A DNA stretch of 64,000 nt from Carposina sasakii (GCA_014607495.2 CP053148.1:15376001-15440000); one strand, 5' to 3'; shown: positions 25,001 to 34,433, counted from the stretch's first letter. Numbers and translations: made by a program. Notes: a model not told the origin generated them from the sequence alone.

Positions 25001-25843
25001 CCGATCGCTCGCTCTTGTCTCTGCGTTTGCGTAAGCAGTTCGTCAGACTTCGGTACCAAATCGTCGACAGAACTCTTTGTTCCCACAACCACGTCCCACA
25101 CCTCGTCCATCTTTTCAGAGACGCTCATCATTGGAATGATCTTGTTAACAAGATTATCAATCTTACTTGACTTACCTGCAGGCGCGGGCGTACTACTAAC
25201 CGTTCTGTTCTTAAGCAGGCTATTAATGTTAATTGAGGCGGACTCTGGCTCAACAATAGCTGAATGCACATCTGCCATCATGTAGAGGACTTTTCCTAAA
25301 TTTTCGGAGACGAGGTTAATATGGAACTGTAGCTTGCGATCAACGGTCGTCATAGACGTCCTGAGCTGATCCACTTCCTTTGTGATTTCGTTAACTACTT
25401 CGTTGTTTAGTCCTTTCGCGATCTCGATCACATTTAGATTTATAGGCTTTTTCTCGCTCGCCTCGGCATTAATATCGTCCACAGGTAGGAAGTTGTTGTC
25501 TATTTGATTTTTAAGGCCGACCAGTTTCGTGTCGATGTCTGAAACTTTCTGATCTAATGACTCTAATTTTTTGTCGAGAAGCTGGGAGTCACTAATTTGT
25601 CGTTTTGGCGAGCTTTCAGTGTAGCCATCTTCGTCGGTTATGTGACTAAAGAGTTTAAAGTCAAGGTTTCCGAGTTTGGAAATGATAGCATCAGTTTTCT
25701 GTATGTTATCATTAACTCTAGAGTCCAGGGCCTCTACCCTTCGCATTAGATGTTCCACTGCTTTATCCAAGTTCTCTATTCGCTGAAGCTTTGTTTCTAA
25801 TGTGCTCACAATTACTTCGAATACATTGAAAATGTACTGCTCC
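12937..25843 (-). CDS. Coiled-coil + fibrinogen-related-domain (FReD) protein, 5' end missing
   Basis: Seven exons join in frame on the minus strand: 25843..24740, 24409..24238, 16690..16559, 15432..15245, 14381..14238, 13502..13378, 13028..12937 (stop TGA 12939..12937). All introns are GT-AG and exon phases agree (2,0,0,2,2,1). The visible product is about 650 residues: ~368 of mostly heptad-rich coiled coil, a ~57-residue linker, then a ~226-residue FReD, close to the usual 215-220. FReD hallmarks seen are four cysteines (YSC, VFCE, LNCA, KSC), GDGGWTVIHRR, EFWLGNENIY, the DND calcium-site motif followed by NCA, GGWWWKSC, LNGLY, and a closing WDYTLKRASMMIKP. Known family: secreted lectin-like or signalling proteins that trimerise through coiled coils (ficolins, angiopoietins, insect Scabrous). 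Which orthologue this is cannot be told from sequence alone. The exon starting at 25843 needs two codon bases from an unseen upstream exon, so the signal peptide and start lie further right or outside the window. The 7.5-kb intron 16691..24237 is full of transposons. Confidence 0.9.
13378..13502 (-). CDS. FReD gene: fourth FReD exon (calcium site and pocket)
   Basis: 125 bases. It encodes RDNDRSSLNCASMLKGG, WWWKSC, GRGLNGLYLYDPQDLTARQG. The DxDND-type calcium motif and the second cysteine pair (NCA, KSC) are intact. In many FReDs the residue after the last Cys is His or Asn in a 'CHxxNLNG'-like pocket. Here it is Gly (KSCGRGLNG), so the ligand pocket may differ. Acceptor TTTCCAG, donor CAAG then GTAATA. 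Confidence 0.92.
13596..13630 (+). mobile_element. Short LINE tail fragment
   Basis: GGAGGCCTACGTCAAGCAGT followed by GGACAACAATAG is the 3' coding end of a LINE open reading frame (residues 'EAYVKQWTTI'), sense orientation, in the FReD intron. Confidence 0.45.
14238..14381 (-). CDS. FReD gene: third FReD exon (YAQYSHFKIYSE...)
   Basis: 144 bases, split codons at both ends. It encodes YAQYSHFKIYSEAEYYKLEI, GYEGNAGDSLNDPWYGSNNS and PFSTYN, the loop region leading to the calcium site. Acceptor ACACAG, donor TCG then GTAAGT. A closer AG (CTCAG, 14373..14372) would remove YAQ and break the frame, so the outer AG was chosen. Confidence 0.92.
14398..14680 (-). mobile_element. LINE 3' coding end (pseudogene)
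   Basis: The minus frame reads MDESRLTKKVCNGRADGRVR, then RGRLRRTIIDQIGEILEKGQ; after frame breaks come residues resembling 'SAYPSGKEARFFM'. This is the C-terminal tail of a LINE reverse-transcriptase polyprotein. It starts about 20 bases from FReD exon 14238..14381, so the insertion narrowly missed a splice site. Confidence 0.65.
15245..15432 (-). CDS. FReD gene: second FReD exon (VIHRRDDFG...)
   Basis: 188 bases. It continues GGWT with VIHRRDDFGVPAENFNRDWV, DYKNGFGDPSKEFWLGNENI and LRVELEDFDGNKR, all matching the conserved central FReD strand and helix blocks. Acceptor CTCCAG, donor AAAAG then GTGAGG; the last codon is split 2+1 with the next exon. Confidence 0.93.
15785..16447. mobile_element. 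TIR element (CAGCCAGGCAAATA family), copy 1
   Basis: The right end CAGTATTTGCCTGGCTGTCG plus ACACCCTGTATA and the left part (AATACTGAAATAATGAACAA; CCAATTGTATAGGGCGATCC) match the copy at 19973..20440. The left terminus is eroded. It lies in the intron upstream of FReD exon 15245..15432. Confidence 0.5.
16559..16690 (-). CDS. FReD gene: first FReD exon (GYSC...GGWT)
   Basis: 132 bases, exactly 44 codons, phase 0 at both ends. The acceptor is CTTCCAG and the donor is ACT then GTAAGT. It encodes GYSCVDLMNAGMRESGVYYL through FCEQNVGDGGWT, the standard N-terminal FReD subdomain with the first disulphide pair (YSC and FCE). Confidence 0.93.
17857..19029. mobile_element. TIR element with internal minisatellite
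   Basis: The ends are ~110-bp inverted repeats. Left TACAGTCTGCATCAAAAGTC matches the reverse complement of the right end TACAGTCATCATCAAAAGTC; both continue through AACACATTCAGATTTTCAAA and ATAGGCGCCAGAATT. The terminal repeats contain irregular echoes of AAAAGTCGCTGAACA. The core is a ~93-bp tandem array at 18329..18690. No transposase is visible, so it is a non-autonomous DNA element of unknown superfamily, inside the 7.5-kb FReD intron. Confidence 0.65.
18329..18690. repeat. Minisatellite, four ~90-bp units
   Basis: Units start at about 18329, 18408, 18501 and 18599 with GCGTTGGACCTCCAAAAGTG or close variants, followed by GTGGGCAGTCTAATAGATGT. Unit lengths are about 79, 93, 98 and 90. 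Near-multiples of three leave repeat-encoded frames open on both strands, giving spurious ORFs at 18190..18612 (minus) and 18410..18637 (plus). Confidence 0.75.
19090..19385 (-). repeat. Dispersed repeat, uninterrupted copy
   Basis: Reverse-complement relative of the split repeat at 3477..4000. It contains AAATTTTGAGCCGAAGCGAA and CGTTTCGTTAGTGATTGCG. No coding potential recognised. Confidence 0.45.
19640..19925 (-). mobile_element. LINE/SINE 3' tail with GTAGGCCTCC motif, copy A
   Basis: From TTCTTCTTTTTCAGCC through CAGTCCACTGTTGGACGTAG, CACCACGCTGGGCAGGCGGG and CTCTGCCGGCACCACG. Long matches to 31098..31375 and 37631..37757. Read on the minus strand it ends like a LINE tail (CAGCAGTGGACTGCAATAGG type). 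Confidence 0.6.
19973..20440. mobile_element. TIR element (CAGCCAGGCAAATA family), copy 2
   Basis: Inverted ends: GTGTCTGTGACAGCCAGGCA on the left, reverse complement GTGTTTGTGACAGCCAGGCA on the right. 468 bp. The interior shares CGCCAATTGTATCGGGCGAT and GATCACTTGTAATTC with copy 1 at 15785..16447. Confidence 0.6.
20460..21046 (-). mobile_element. RTE-type LINE 3' fragment (pseudogene)
   Basis: The 166-residue minus frame ends a LINE reverse-transcriptase polyprotein: VYKTVIRPVVLHGSECWAVK, EMRMLRWMCGVTRMDKIRNE, LRSNRLSWYGHVKRRDERHI, GYKGRGRPKKCWMDCVREDM. These blocks are the thumb and C-terminal region of RTE-like non-LTR retrotransposons. The catalytic palm with FADD is absent, so this is a 5'-truncated dead copy. 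The long plus-strand ORF over it is its shadow. Confidence 0.85.
21047..22805. other. FReD intron, no gene seen
   Basis: AT-rich intronic sequence. About 21100..21180 carries a piece of the dispersed repeat listed at 9390. No splice-supported exon was found. Confidence 0.4.
22806..22900 (+). mobile_element. tRNA-derived SINE, copy 1
   Basis: A tRNA-like 3' half with a good pol III B box (GGTTCGATTCC) and CACCCGGGT acceptor side, followed by the shared tail TTCCATTTCTTTATTAATAA. The 5' half is degraded. Not a functional tRNA gene. Confidence 0.7.
23232..23385. mobile_element. Short TIR element, AAGGGGTAT family
   Basis: Left GTGTAACAGAAAGGGGTAT and the reverse complement of the right end, GGGTGTAACATAAGGGGTAT, are inverted. 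About 150 bp, no ORF. The longer relative is at 2803..3297. Confidence 0.55.
23386..24237. other. FReD intron end, no gene seen
   Basis: Intronic sequence before the linker exon. The minus open frame at 23655..23849 has no splice or family support. Confidence 0.4.
24238..24409 (-). CDS. FReD gene: Ser/Thr/Pro linker exon
   Basis: 172 bases, 57 codons plus one completing base. I chose the acceptor ending CGCACGCAG at 24411..24410 because it is the only nearby AG that keeps phase with the upstream donor, and a good branch-point match (TGACTAAT) lies 20-30 bases before it. The competing AG at about 24439 would break the frame. The donor is GTGAAA then GTGAGT. The encoded stretch is Ala/Ser/Thr-rich, then GGIIFPSVKNKPIVGNNTF with an NNT sequon, ending NYKDVK directly before the FReD. 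It probably forms a flexible, glycosylated neck. The 330-base intron to the coiled-coil exon is short. Confidence 0.75.
24740..25843 (-). CDS. FReD gene: coiled-coil exon
   Basis: This 1104-base exon codes for ~368 residues. Its 5' border is a strong acceptor (TTTTTGTTTCAG then GGAGCAG) and its 3' border is AACAACAG then GTGACA. The reading frame is open 5' only to the intron stop, so the exon begins mid-codon. Several amphipathic stretches with hydrophobic a/d spacing are visible: LETKLQRIENLDKAVEHL near the start, LLDKKLESLDQKVSDIDTKL in the first third, EVVNEITKEVDQLRTSMTTV in the middle, and QIHNDLRLKTNLIIENLDMV near the end. An NRT glycosylation sequon follows LLK. The tail turns Pro/Thr-rich (TEPSTSTALPTTPAA). 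This exon probably drives oligomerisation. Confidence 0.88.
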
Positions 25844-27021
25844 CTGAAACAAAAATAAACTATGTTAGGTTGGTAGTACACCAGAGCACTTATTTTAAAT
25901 CTTTTTGAATCTCAGCGATACAAAAATAGTAATACCTATATTGTATCATATCATAATACAAAGCATTGGGTCACCGAGTGAAGTATCTTTTGCCATATAT
26001 GTTTATATAAAAGTATAGAAGAGGATGTTTTGTTTTCAAGTACATTAGAATATTTTTTTTTTTTTTTTTTGTTTAATAGCTCTTTGGTGTTCTAATTAAG
26101 CTGTTAAGCTGTTAAATAGATTTCCAATAAAGAAATAAATAAATTTTTAATTAATGAATTAGTATCATGATCTTTGAAATGAAGATTATGACCAGCTTCA
26201 ATATCCACTTGAAAAACAATTTGATTGGATTACTATCCTAGTGCTATCGTATCTGTTACTATAGAATGACGAAGTATTTCAATGCACCCAATGACTTGCT
26301 CAATTTCACTAAATTGATATATCTGTCAATGTGTATTATGCAATGTAGAAATGGAAACCTTAAATACGTGCGACCTACGTGCGTGCCACTTAACTACAAT
26401 AGATGCATCAGTCTCGAAGATATGTACGAGTACACCGCCATATATGGCCCAGGTTTACAACCGAAAATTATAGTGCACGTTAGAAAAATAATTGTAATCT
26501 CTTGTCTATCATTATTTCTCTTTAATAAAATAATTACAGAAAGCTGTCATCTTGCGATTGTTTTGTTTTAACAGTTTGATTGTCAAACCTTTTATTTGTT
26601 GTTGACGTAAAATATAATAAATATGTTTTAAGAAATGAAGATAAATATAACTTCATAATTATGTAATTTGTAAAAGCCATTTAATTAATACGTTTTGATT
26701 TATACTTTAAAAGATGCTCAAACATAATCTTTTTATGGGAGTGTGTGGCATACAATGGCCGAAAATTATCTCTGCAACGTAAAACTTACGCTTAATTATT
26801 TATTCCTTGGTTATGGTGTGCTACGCTAAGTATGATATTATAATCATCATTCATCCATCTACATTTTGTAATGAAAATTTATCGAGTGTTGATTAATATG
26901 GAAATCGTTTTCTCAATATATTATTTTAATTCAATTGCTATCGCAAATGTGTAATCTTACTTTTACTACTATGTGTGAATTACCATAATAAATTATATAA
27001 ACTTACGAATCCCACATATTA
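25844..27021. other. Upstream FReD intron
   Basis: AT-rich, includes a poly-T run at about 26053..26070. A 101-codon plus frame (26266..26571) has no recognised domain and ordinary local composition. I treat it as chance. Confidence 0.4.
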
Positions 27022-28861
27022 AAAAGTTATCGTTAAAGGAGGATGGGCAAAATGTCCCCACCGACCAATAACGACCAGACGTATATCGTTGGAAAGCTCA
27101 TTTTATGACTATGAATTATTTCTATGGGTCGATTCTCAAATCGTTGTGTAAAAAAAGTTATAGCTAAAAGAAATATCCAAAAATAGGAAAAAAACAAAAA
27201 AAAATCCTGTTTACTTAAAAACCAAGTACTTTTTTAAGTAATACTTAAAAGTAAAAGTAATACTTAAAAAAGTACTTTCAAAAGTGATCTCAAAGAAATA
27301 TGAATAAAATAAAATGATAAAATAGTCTATTACGTACATAGGAATATAATGGGTGTTTTTTATCGTTAACGTTTACGAATACTACGCATTCTCCTCGTAA
27401 TCATTAACATTTTTTCCATGAAAGCATACTGTGAAATATCGGGTTTCCAAGATATTAAGAGCCAAAGTTAAGATGTGTGTAACAAACATATTTCTAACAA
27501 AACCTATTAAAAACCCAACGCAAAGACTAGGGGCCATACATTACGCGCGACCACATCAGTTAAAACAAAAAATAAAATCGTTTTCCAGTATTTTAGGTAC
27601 TCTATTTGATGTCTAAAGTACTATAAAAGACTATATGGTGGCAACCAAAAAACAACATCCTTTATGGCTTGTCCACTATCACATCATTTAGAAATGTAGC
27701 AGGCCCAGCGTTTAAACCTTACGTGACCAGACGTTCCGGTTTGAACGAGACAGTCCCTTTTTACAGTTACCTGTCCCGGTGTCCCAGAAATGGACTGTGG
27801 GACACAAAATTGTCCCGTTTTCAGAGCCGAGCGAAAATTTGTGTAGCAAACAGCCGGCCACCGCCCTGCCCGCCGCCGCGATTTGATGCCCGCAGAAGGC
27901 TGCCATCCGTAAAACGCGGACACTTTTTATGTAAGGGGAAATCTGATTAACTTGATAGAATGATATATTTTGCAATAAATTACGCCATTATATAGTAAAA
28001 AATTTGGTGGGCAAAATGTAGCCGCCCCGCTCCGCGCATCCTGCTCTATATATCAGGGACGTAGCTGCGCCGCATCAACCGTACCTAACAATGATACGGG
28101 GCCTCTAATCTAACATGTGTAAGCAAAATTCTTGTGTGAGAATAATAAAATATAATAGTAAAAATGTTTTTTTTTATCGAAGCTTTAACAGTAGAAAATG
28201 GCAAATAATTATAGTTCGCTTCACCTGCATCAGCATTACCATGATGCATTAGCGATCGTCACAAATTCTCGATTGAGCCTGCATTTTCGAGAAATAAATG
28301 GCAACAGTGTGCCAAAAAACCCTAAAAATTTCGCGCTCGCTTCGCTCACATTATAATTTGTACCTAAACGGATGGAGCGATTTTAGTAAAATTTAATATG
28401 GAGTTAGGTGACACCTTGGATTAGCACATAGGCTAGTTTTTATCTTGACGTAAGTCCACGTGGACGGAGTTGCGGGCAACCGCTATTTGTACATAAATAT
28501 AAAAAGTTATTTATGTACAAATAGCGGTTGCTTTTATTCATTGTGTTGTTTTTATTCATTGGCATATTAGCCACCTATGATTTGACCTAAATAAACCAAT
28601 GTCCCGATATGAGTCAAAAAATAAATAGTTACGTTACTGATACTCGCATATAACTAACAGAACACTTAAATAAATACTAAACTTTCAAGCAAAAAATCTG
28701 AATTCCTTGATCTATAGCTTTTTTCACACAGTAATTTGAATCACCCCTATAGTAACAATTGATAGTCACAAAAAGAGCTTTCCAACGATAAATGTCTGAT
28801 CGTTATTGGTCGGTGGGGACTTTTTCATACATTTTGCCCATCATCCTTTATATAGTTATAA
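27022..28861. mobile_element. 1.8-kb element with ~130-bp terminal inverted repeats
   Basis: The left arm (27022..~27172) and right arm (~28699..28861) are inverted copies: GGATGGGCAAAATG, CCCCACCGACCAATAACGA, TATCGTTGGAAAGCTC and AAAAAAGTTATAGCT all recur on the opposite strand. No transposase is visible between them. The interior is made of other repeats: a member of the 55795 family at 27346..27655, a GC-rich CCAGACG block at 27706..27945, and a Helitron-like piece at 28331..28475. Confidence 0.6.
28476..28531. repeat. Perfect 24-bp hairpin
   Basis: Arms 28476..28499 and 28508..28531 (GCAACCGCTATTTGTACATA outward) pair perfectly around an 8-base loop. The left arm begins inside the GC-rich 3' end of the adjacent Helitron-like repeat (CACGTGGACGGAGTTGCGGG). 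Confidence 0.7.
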
Positions 28862-31097
28862 CCAGCATATTAATTTTACCTACCTATATGTTTATTTCTC
28901 TTTGCCGCGCTGTTTTTCTAGGAGACATCTCTTTTAGAGATAAGCACGCCTTCATAGGTACATTTTCTTTATATTATAAAGAATAAGAATATAGGTAGTA
29001 ATTTTATATTAAGTAACTGTTCATATGTGTAAAAAGATTAATAAATAAGTGAATACGAAGTGAAAGTGAATAGTAAAGAGATATGTGCCACAATTTTAGT
29101 TAAAATTCATACCTAAATCGAAATATAATAGTTATTTAAAATATTTTAGTGCTATGGTACCGCGAATAGCCTCTATTACCTTGCTGTTAACAACTTGCAT
29201 GACTTTGCTATTATAACATAATGACGAAGGTATGTTTATATTACAGATTTCGATTTCAAATGAAATGAAAGTGAAAGAAGGTACCGATTTCCACATGCCT
29301 GTGTCGGGAAGTACGAGTACATATCATTGAAATAAAATTTAGTAGTACGAGTTCAACGTCAGATTTAAGAAGAATTAGTAGATAGTAAGGAATAGAGGGC
29401 GAATTTTCCAAAAGTCAGCTAGCCTTTTAGCTGTCTCTATCTTCAAGCTTTCTATCAAGTTTTACAAAAAGACATCATGAACTTTATCATTCAGATGGGC
29501 GGCAGTGGACTTTGCTTACAGTAGGACAATAAAATAATGCAAATCAACTGTATGTACTCGTAAATAACACCGAGCACTATCCAAAGCGGCTAGTTACCGT
29601 ACACCTCTTCTCTTCTCTCTTAACTTCGGAGAGAGTTTCAAAGATTTGGTTTCAAGTTTAAATGGTGTATTTCCGAGTAAGGCTAACTGTACGGACCGGT
29701 TAGTCGGTCAGTTGACTGGCCATATCGTAAGGTACTGGTACCGGTTAAGCAAATCAGAGCTGCCCATATGTTAGGATCCAAATTCGGCGCGTCAAAATGT
29801 CTGTACTTGACTGGTACATATGCTCTTTATTCATGTATCTTATACAGTTGGTCACCTAATTGCCTTAAACGGGTATTAGGTAACCAGAAGTACCAGATGA
29901 TATGTAAGACAGTTTCAGAGTTAAAGTGATTATTTGTTACAAATTTTATAACAAACGTGGCTGTACGATCTCCGGCTACCCCATTTTGAGAAACACAGCC
30001 ATGTATATGAATATATATTTTATATTAATTGACATGTTGTCTATGCCTCACTTTTTATGGCTCTCCTTAGATTAATGGTGTTCAAGTTTGTAATTTAAAT
30101 GAATTGCACAGTATACCATTTTAGGTACCTACCCAGAATTAGGACTTTATTTAAATGTTTTTATGTGTTTTTGCAAGTTAATTAGGTAGGTATATGTATC
30201 TGATTTAGTGATCAATTTATATTTAGGTATTTTATCGTAGAGGTGTAGCTAGTAAAAAAGTTAGGGTTTAGACTTATAGACATATAAAAAATTATCTACT
30301 AAGTAGTAAGACACACTTCGTCCTTTCTTTTACTAGGACAAAAAAATCATTGCTTCAGGAAGAAGATCTCTTACCCGGCATATAGTATACCGAACATTAA
30401 GGGCTATTATTATTATTATGTCATCATGATAATGATTGATGCTATCTTTCTTTAAATCTTGATCAGGATGGAGACAACATCATGTTAACCTTCAGATAGG
30501 CTATCTGACTATCTAAATATCGCTGGATGTGGAGGGGGCTATCATCAGCAGTAAACTTCCTACGGCTGAAATTATTATAGTAATGATCGATAGTCGAAAG
30601 AAAACGATATAAGGATCATTCTTTCTTTATATAATAATATTATTACATAATTTCTACCAGCGACAAAATCTGAGCTTAGAATCGTAGACCCCATATATGA
30701 ACTATCTCGAAAGCTTTTTAAGAATATATGCTTTCATGTCGAATAATATATGGACTCCAAGTCCACACACTATAGGCAATCAAGAAGTTTCTTCAAACTT
30801 TTAAAAATCATAGACAGCAAGCAAGTTAATGTGGCTCAGGGTCTAGTAAAGTACCTTGTACACTCCCCCGCAAAGCTTTGTTCAAAGAATGTACATTCGA
30901 CCAACGAATTCCATTACTATCTAATGTGTGCTCGGTTAGGCTAAGACCGCGCATAAATTACAAGGAGGCTTTTCATTGGAAAACAAATAATGTTACCATT
31001 TAGTACGACTTGCATTATTCATAACATTATCATCTAATGATCAAAACTGTAAACTAAATTATAAAAGAAAAGCATACCACTATATACTTTATAGGAT
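28862..31097. other. AT-rich sequence, no gene seen
   Basis: Only repeat fragments are recognised: 29960..30005 carries CCGGCTACCCCATTTTGAGA of the dispersed family listed at 9390. No supported exon. Confidence 0.4.
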
Positions 31098-31375
31098 TAA
31101 TTATTACTTCATCATCATCATCAGCCTATTTCAGTCCACTGCTGGATGTAGGCCTCCTCCAGGGCATGCCACAAGGCTGTCATGGGGGGTATTTGCCCAT
31201 AGTCACCACGCTGGGCAGGCGGGTTGGTGACCGCAGTTTGTATTTTGGACTATGTTGTCAACACGGGAGGCGCTGCTGCTCACCTCCCGGAAACCCTTAA
31301 TCGCCTCGTACGATACCCACGGGCAGACATTGGGTGGTACGAATTCTACTCTGCCGGCACCACGCGGCCTAATTA
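31098..31375 (-). mobile_element. LINE/SINE 3' tail with GTAGGCCTCC motif, copy B
   Basis: Begins (on plus) with a CATCATCATCATCAGCC microsatellite, the usual RTE-type 3' tail in reverse, then CAGTCCACTGCTGGATGTAG, CACCACGCTGGGCAGGCGGG and CTGCCGGCACCACGC. High similarity to 19640..19925. Confidence 0.65.
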
Positions 31376-32142
31376 TTACTTATAATCTTTATTTTATGCG
31401 CCTATAAAAGACTTAAACGAGCGCTACTAACATAGGCCGGCACTGCATCGGATCCGTGTAAAAATGCAATAAGTAAAAAATATATAACAGAGGAAAGGGC
31501 TTCATGGACAGTTTTGGCGGGAATAAATTCTGTATCCCTATTTACAGATATCGTTTACTGTGGTTTATCAAGTGCAGAAGTAATCTTACAAATGTATCTT
31601 TTTATTTGCTAAATATTGTATAAACTTAAAAAAAAAACTGATTAATACCTGATTTAATTGAAAGTTTTTAGAGATTCCACTTAACAAAACTATTTCTTAT
31701 CTACGGAAACAAGTGAGCGTGGTATTAGGCAACTTTCGAGAAACTATTAAAGTTATTTCGCCAAAAAATTTAATACCACTGTAGGTAGATACTACGCAAT
31801 ACATAATATAAGTAAGATTGTAAATAACTATCTAAACATTTATTCGGTAGATTTTATGATCATGACAATAATTCCGTCATACCTCCCTATTACTCGTATT
31901 ATTAAAGATAGTTGCACAGAGGCAAATTAAAATTAATAATACAATGCGCGTGATGTTTTCTGCATCTTATGGAAATATAAGTTGCCTATTACCTCGATTT
32001 GTGTTAGGAGTAATATTTTAGTGCGATTCCTAAAGTAAAGCTCTATAGAGGTGATGGATTTAAAGAGCACACATTGTCCTACTCATTTAGCAAATGTGCT
32101 TAAACATTGTACATAATTATCTATACAAATGATTATACGCCT

Positions 32143-32365
32143 GTGCTGATGCAGGGCTGACATAATACTACAGCTGCATCTACTTCCATGCATGTCGTAA
32201 GACTTAACTAAGGAACCCAGATACTGTTTCTCAGGCGTTCAGCTAGCAACTCATGACTGATCACTAACATCTGACCCCGCCATACTTAACGTGGCTATGA
32301 GTATCTCTTTGTAATATTGCAGTTCTGGATACCCTATTTTGGAAACGTATGTCTTTAAAACAAAC
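32143..32365 (+). repeat. Dispersed repeat, CTGTGCTGATGCAGGG family
   Basis: Shares GCATGTCGTAAGAC, TCTCAGGCG, AGCTAGCAACT and a TACCC(T/A)ATTT(T/C)GGAAA block with 51905..52090 and with the copies in the two palindrome arms. No coding capacity. Confidence 0.5.
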
Positions 32366-32567
32366 AAGACCTCAAAAGGGTGTGCTTACTACACTGATGA
32401 CTGCGTACCCAAAAGTTAACGCAGCTAGATGTTACCCCGATTGCGACTATTTTTCACTGTCCTGAAATTGGGCCAGCTCTTTAGTCAATGGCCTCAACCA
32501 GAAGAAGTGATCTGCCGAACCCCATAGTTGTTAACCCCAAATGCTTAAAATATCTTGACTCTGACTG

Positions 32568-32718
32568 CAAGCGCGCAATGGCGGCCAGGCCGCTGCGGCC
32601 ACCGAGTTCACCGAAATGTCAAGCGGCCAAGTACGCGCACTGATGATATAACACATTTCGGTGAACGCGGTAGACGCCGTGGCCTGGCCGCTGCTACTTG
32701 GCCGCCAGTGCGCGCTTG
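32568..32718. mobile_element. GC-rich foldback element
   Basis: A strongly GC-rich island in AT-rich DNA. Left CAAGCGCGCAATGGCGGCCA pairs with the right end (reverse complement CAAGCGCGCACTGGCGGCCA), and an inner pair GTTCACCGAAATGT recurs inverted. 151 bp. The open frame across it (32555..32785) is incidental. Confidence 0.65.
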
Positions 32719-33479
32719 GGGTGAGTCTTACGTTCTATCACATTTTATTTCAATAACCCAGAATAAGTTAGAGAGAGCGTATTAAAACCTAGTTTTCTTC
32801 ACGTATACACTTGCTTGATATTAAGTTTACATTTCTTACAATTGTCTAACGTTCCATAACTGTCTGTGTTATAGCAACTAGGTTCATTAGCCTAAAACGT
32901 GAGGCACGAGACAGACCCCAGATTAAAAACTCTCTTTCGCAAAAAGTATTTACTTCGTACCTACTAGCCGGAAAATTCCAGTACTTACACGTCTATTGCT
33001 TACGTGTTATGGCCTAAAGGCAAGAAATTTATATTTATAATGTTTTTAAAATGTGCGATATAAATATCTATAAAACTTATAGAAGTTTATATTATACCCA
33101 TGTGAAAGATATAATTGTGTGATTTTTTTTTAAATTTAAAAACAAAGACATGATAATGTTCATGAAAAATCGGCACGATATAGGTGTAATATAAGCTTAA
33201 ATAAGTTTTTCTATACACCCACAATATACTAAATTTAAATAATAATAAAAAATCTACTGCTAATTTTTAGCAAATACTACGAATTGTCTGCACGGACATA
33301 CTGGAAAAAAAACTAAAAGATATTATCTTATTGCACGATGTAGATATACATCACAAAATACTGATGTACCTATATGTATAGGTACATAGAGTACCTTTGT
33401 AGGTATTAGCACTGTAGTCACAAAAAATAATAAGTATCATGCATTATAGCGCCCACTTGTAATAAACGCACAAATCTAA

Positions 33480-33710
33480 GTAAATCAAGAGTTAATATAA
33501 CTCTTGATTTTTCTTGTTGTATTCCTGAAAACTGCATCGAAATCGTTTCAGCCGTTTCTGAGATTAGCGTGCACAAACGCACAGACAAACAGGCAAAAAT
33601 TTCAAAAATCATTATTTTGGGTACTATTGCGTTGATAAAGGTCTCCTATAATATTTTTTCTCATATATCTTCCATGTACAGACAGTGATCCGTTATATTT
33701 TTATAATATA
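33480..33710 (+). mobile_element. Helitron-like family 2 fragment (GATCCGTTA end)
   Basis: Contains TTCCTGAAAACTGCATCGAA, TCTGAGATTAGCGTGCA, TTTTGGGTACTATTGCGTTG and CATATATCTTCCATGTACAG, the body that also forms the core of the palindrome (61383..61570 and 61620..61800) and 53933..54190. Confidence 0.6.
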
Positions 33711-33716
33711 ATACAG

Positions 33717-33862
33717 GTATTTTTTCGTTGCCAACCATAACGAGGAGTACGTACTCTATACACCAAATAAAGTAAGTTTATGCCAAAAAATGCTGGAAAA
33801 CGAAGTACTTAAATTTTTTTGAATTTTTTTTTCGGGCGAAATTTATAGTGTCCAGTGTTTAT
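33717..33862 (-). repeat. Dispersed repeat (GTACGTACTC / AAATAAAGTAAGTTTATGCC), copy
   Basis: Reverse-complement relative of the right part of 55795..56170 (ACTTACTTTATTTGATGTAT; GAGTACGTAC; GGCATAAAC). A further relative is at 27346..27655. Confidence 0.45.
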
Positions 33863-34433
33863 GATAGCATTTTACCCCACTGGTTAACGCAAAGGAGTGA
33901 ACAGTCGGGATCCATTATCTTAATATTTCAATAATATTAAGTATATTATATTTCAACAATATATTTTAATATTTCAATGGATCCTGGCTGTTCAGTTGCT
34001 ATGTAACGATTATTAAAGTTCTTCAATAGTATTTATTCCATAATAATATTATAGAATTCTAGACTACCGGACATCTAAGTGCTTGTTTTTTTTTCTTGTC
34101 AGTTTTTTTTAATTATGTACCTACATTATTTAGTTCTTTTTTAAGCAATGGGGTTTTTGGATTTTTTAAATTATGTTTTTTTTTGTATAAGTCAATACCG
34201 TGTCTACAGGTGGTTCAAGACTATGAACTATGTTTCTCTATCGCCATAACTATTTTTTTATGGTAGAAGATTTGGTAATAATAAAATATGTAATGGAATC
34301 AAGCAACTATGAAAGTTTTATAATTACCTACCGAATATTATTAATCAGATAAAAGTTAAATAATTAAGATGCGGTGTTTCTATTTGAATAACAAATAAGT
34401 ATTTATACGGTCTGTCTTAAGTAATATTATTTA

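Noticed and set aside
26266..26571. 101-codon plus frame next to the coiled-coil exon
   Set aside because: No domain, signal peptide or splice support, and it lies in the intron of the opposite-strand gene with ordinary AT-rich codons.
27669..27975. Overlapping GC-rich ORFs on both strands
   Set aside because: The GC-rich block is a dispersed repeat within a long-TIR element; all frames look open because of composition.
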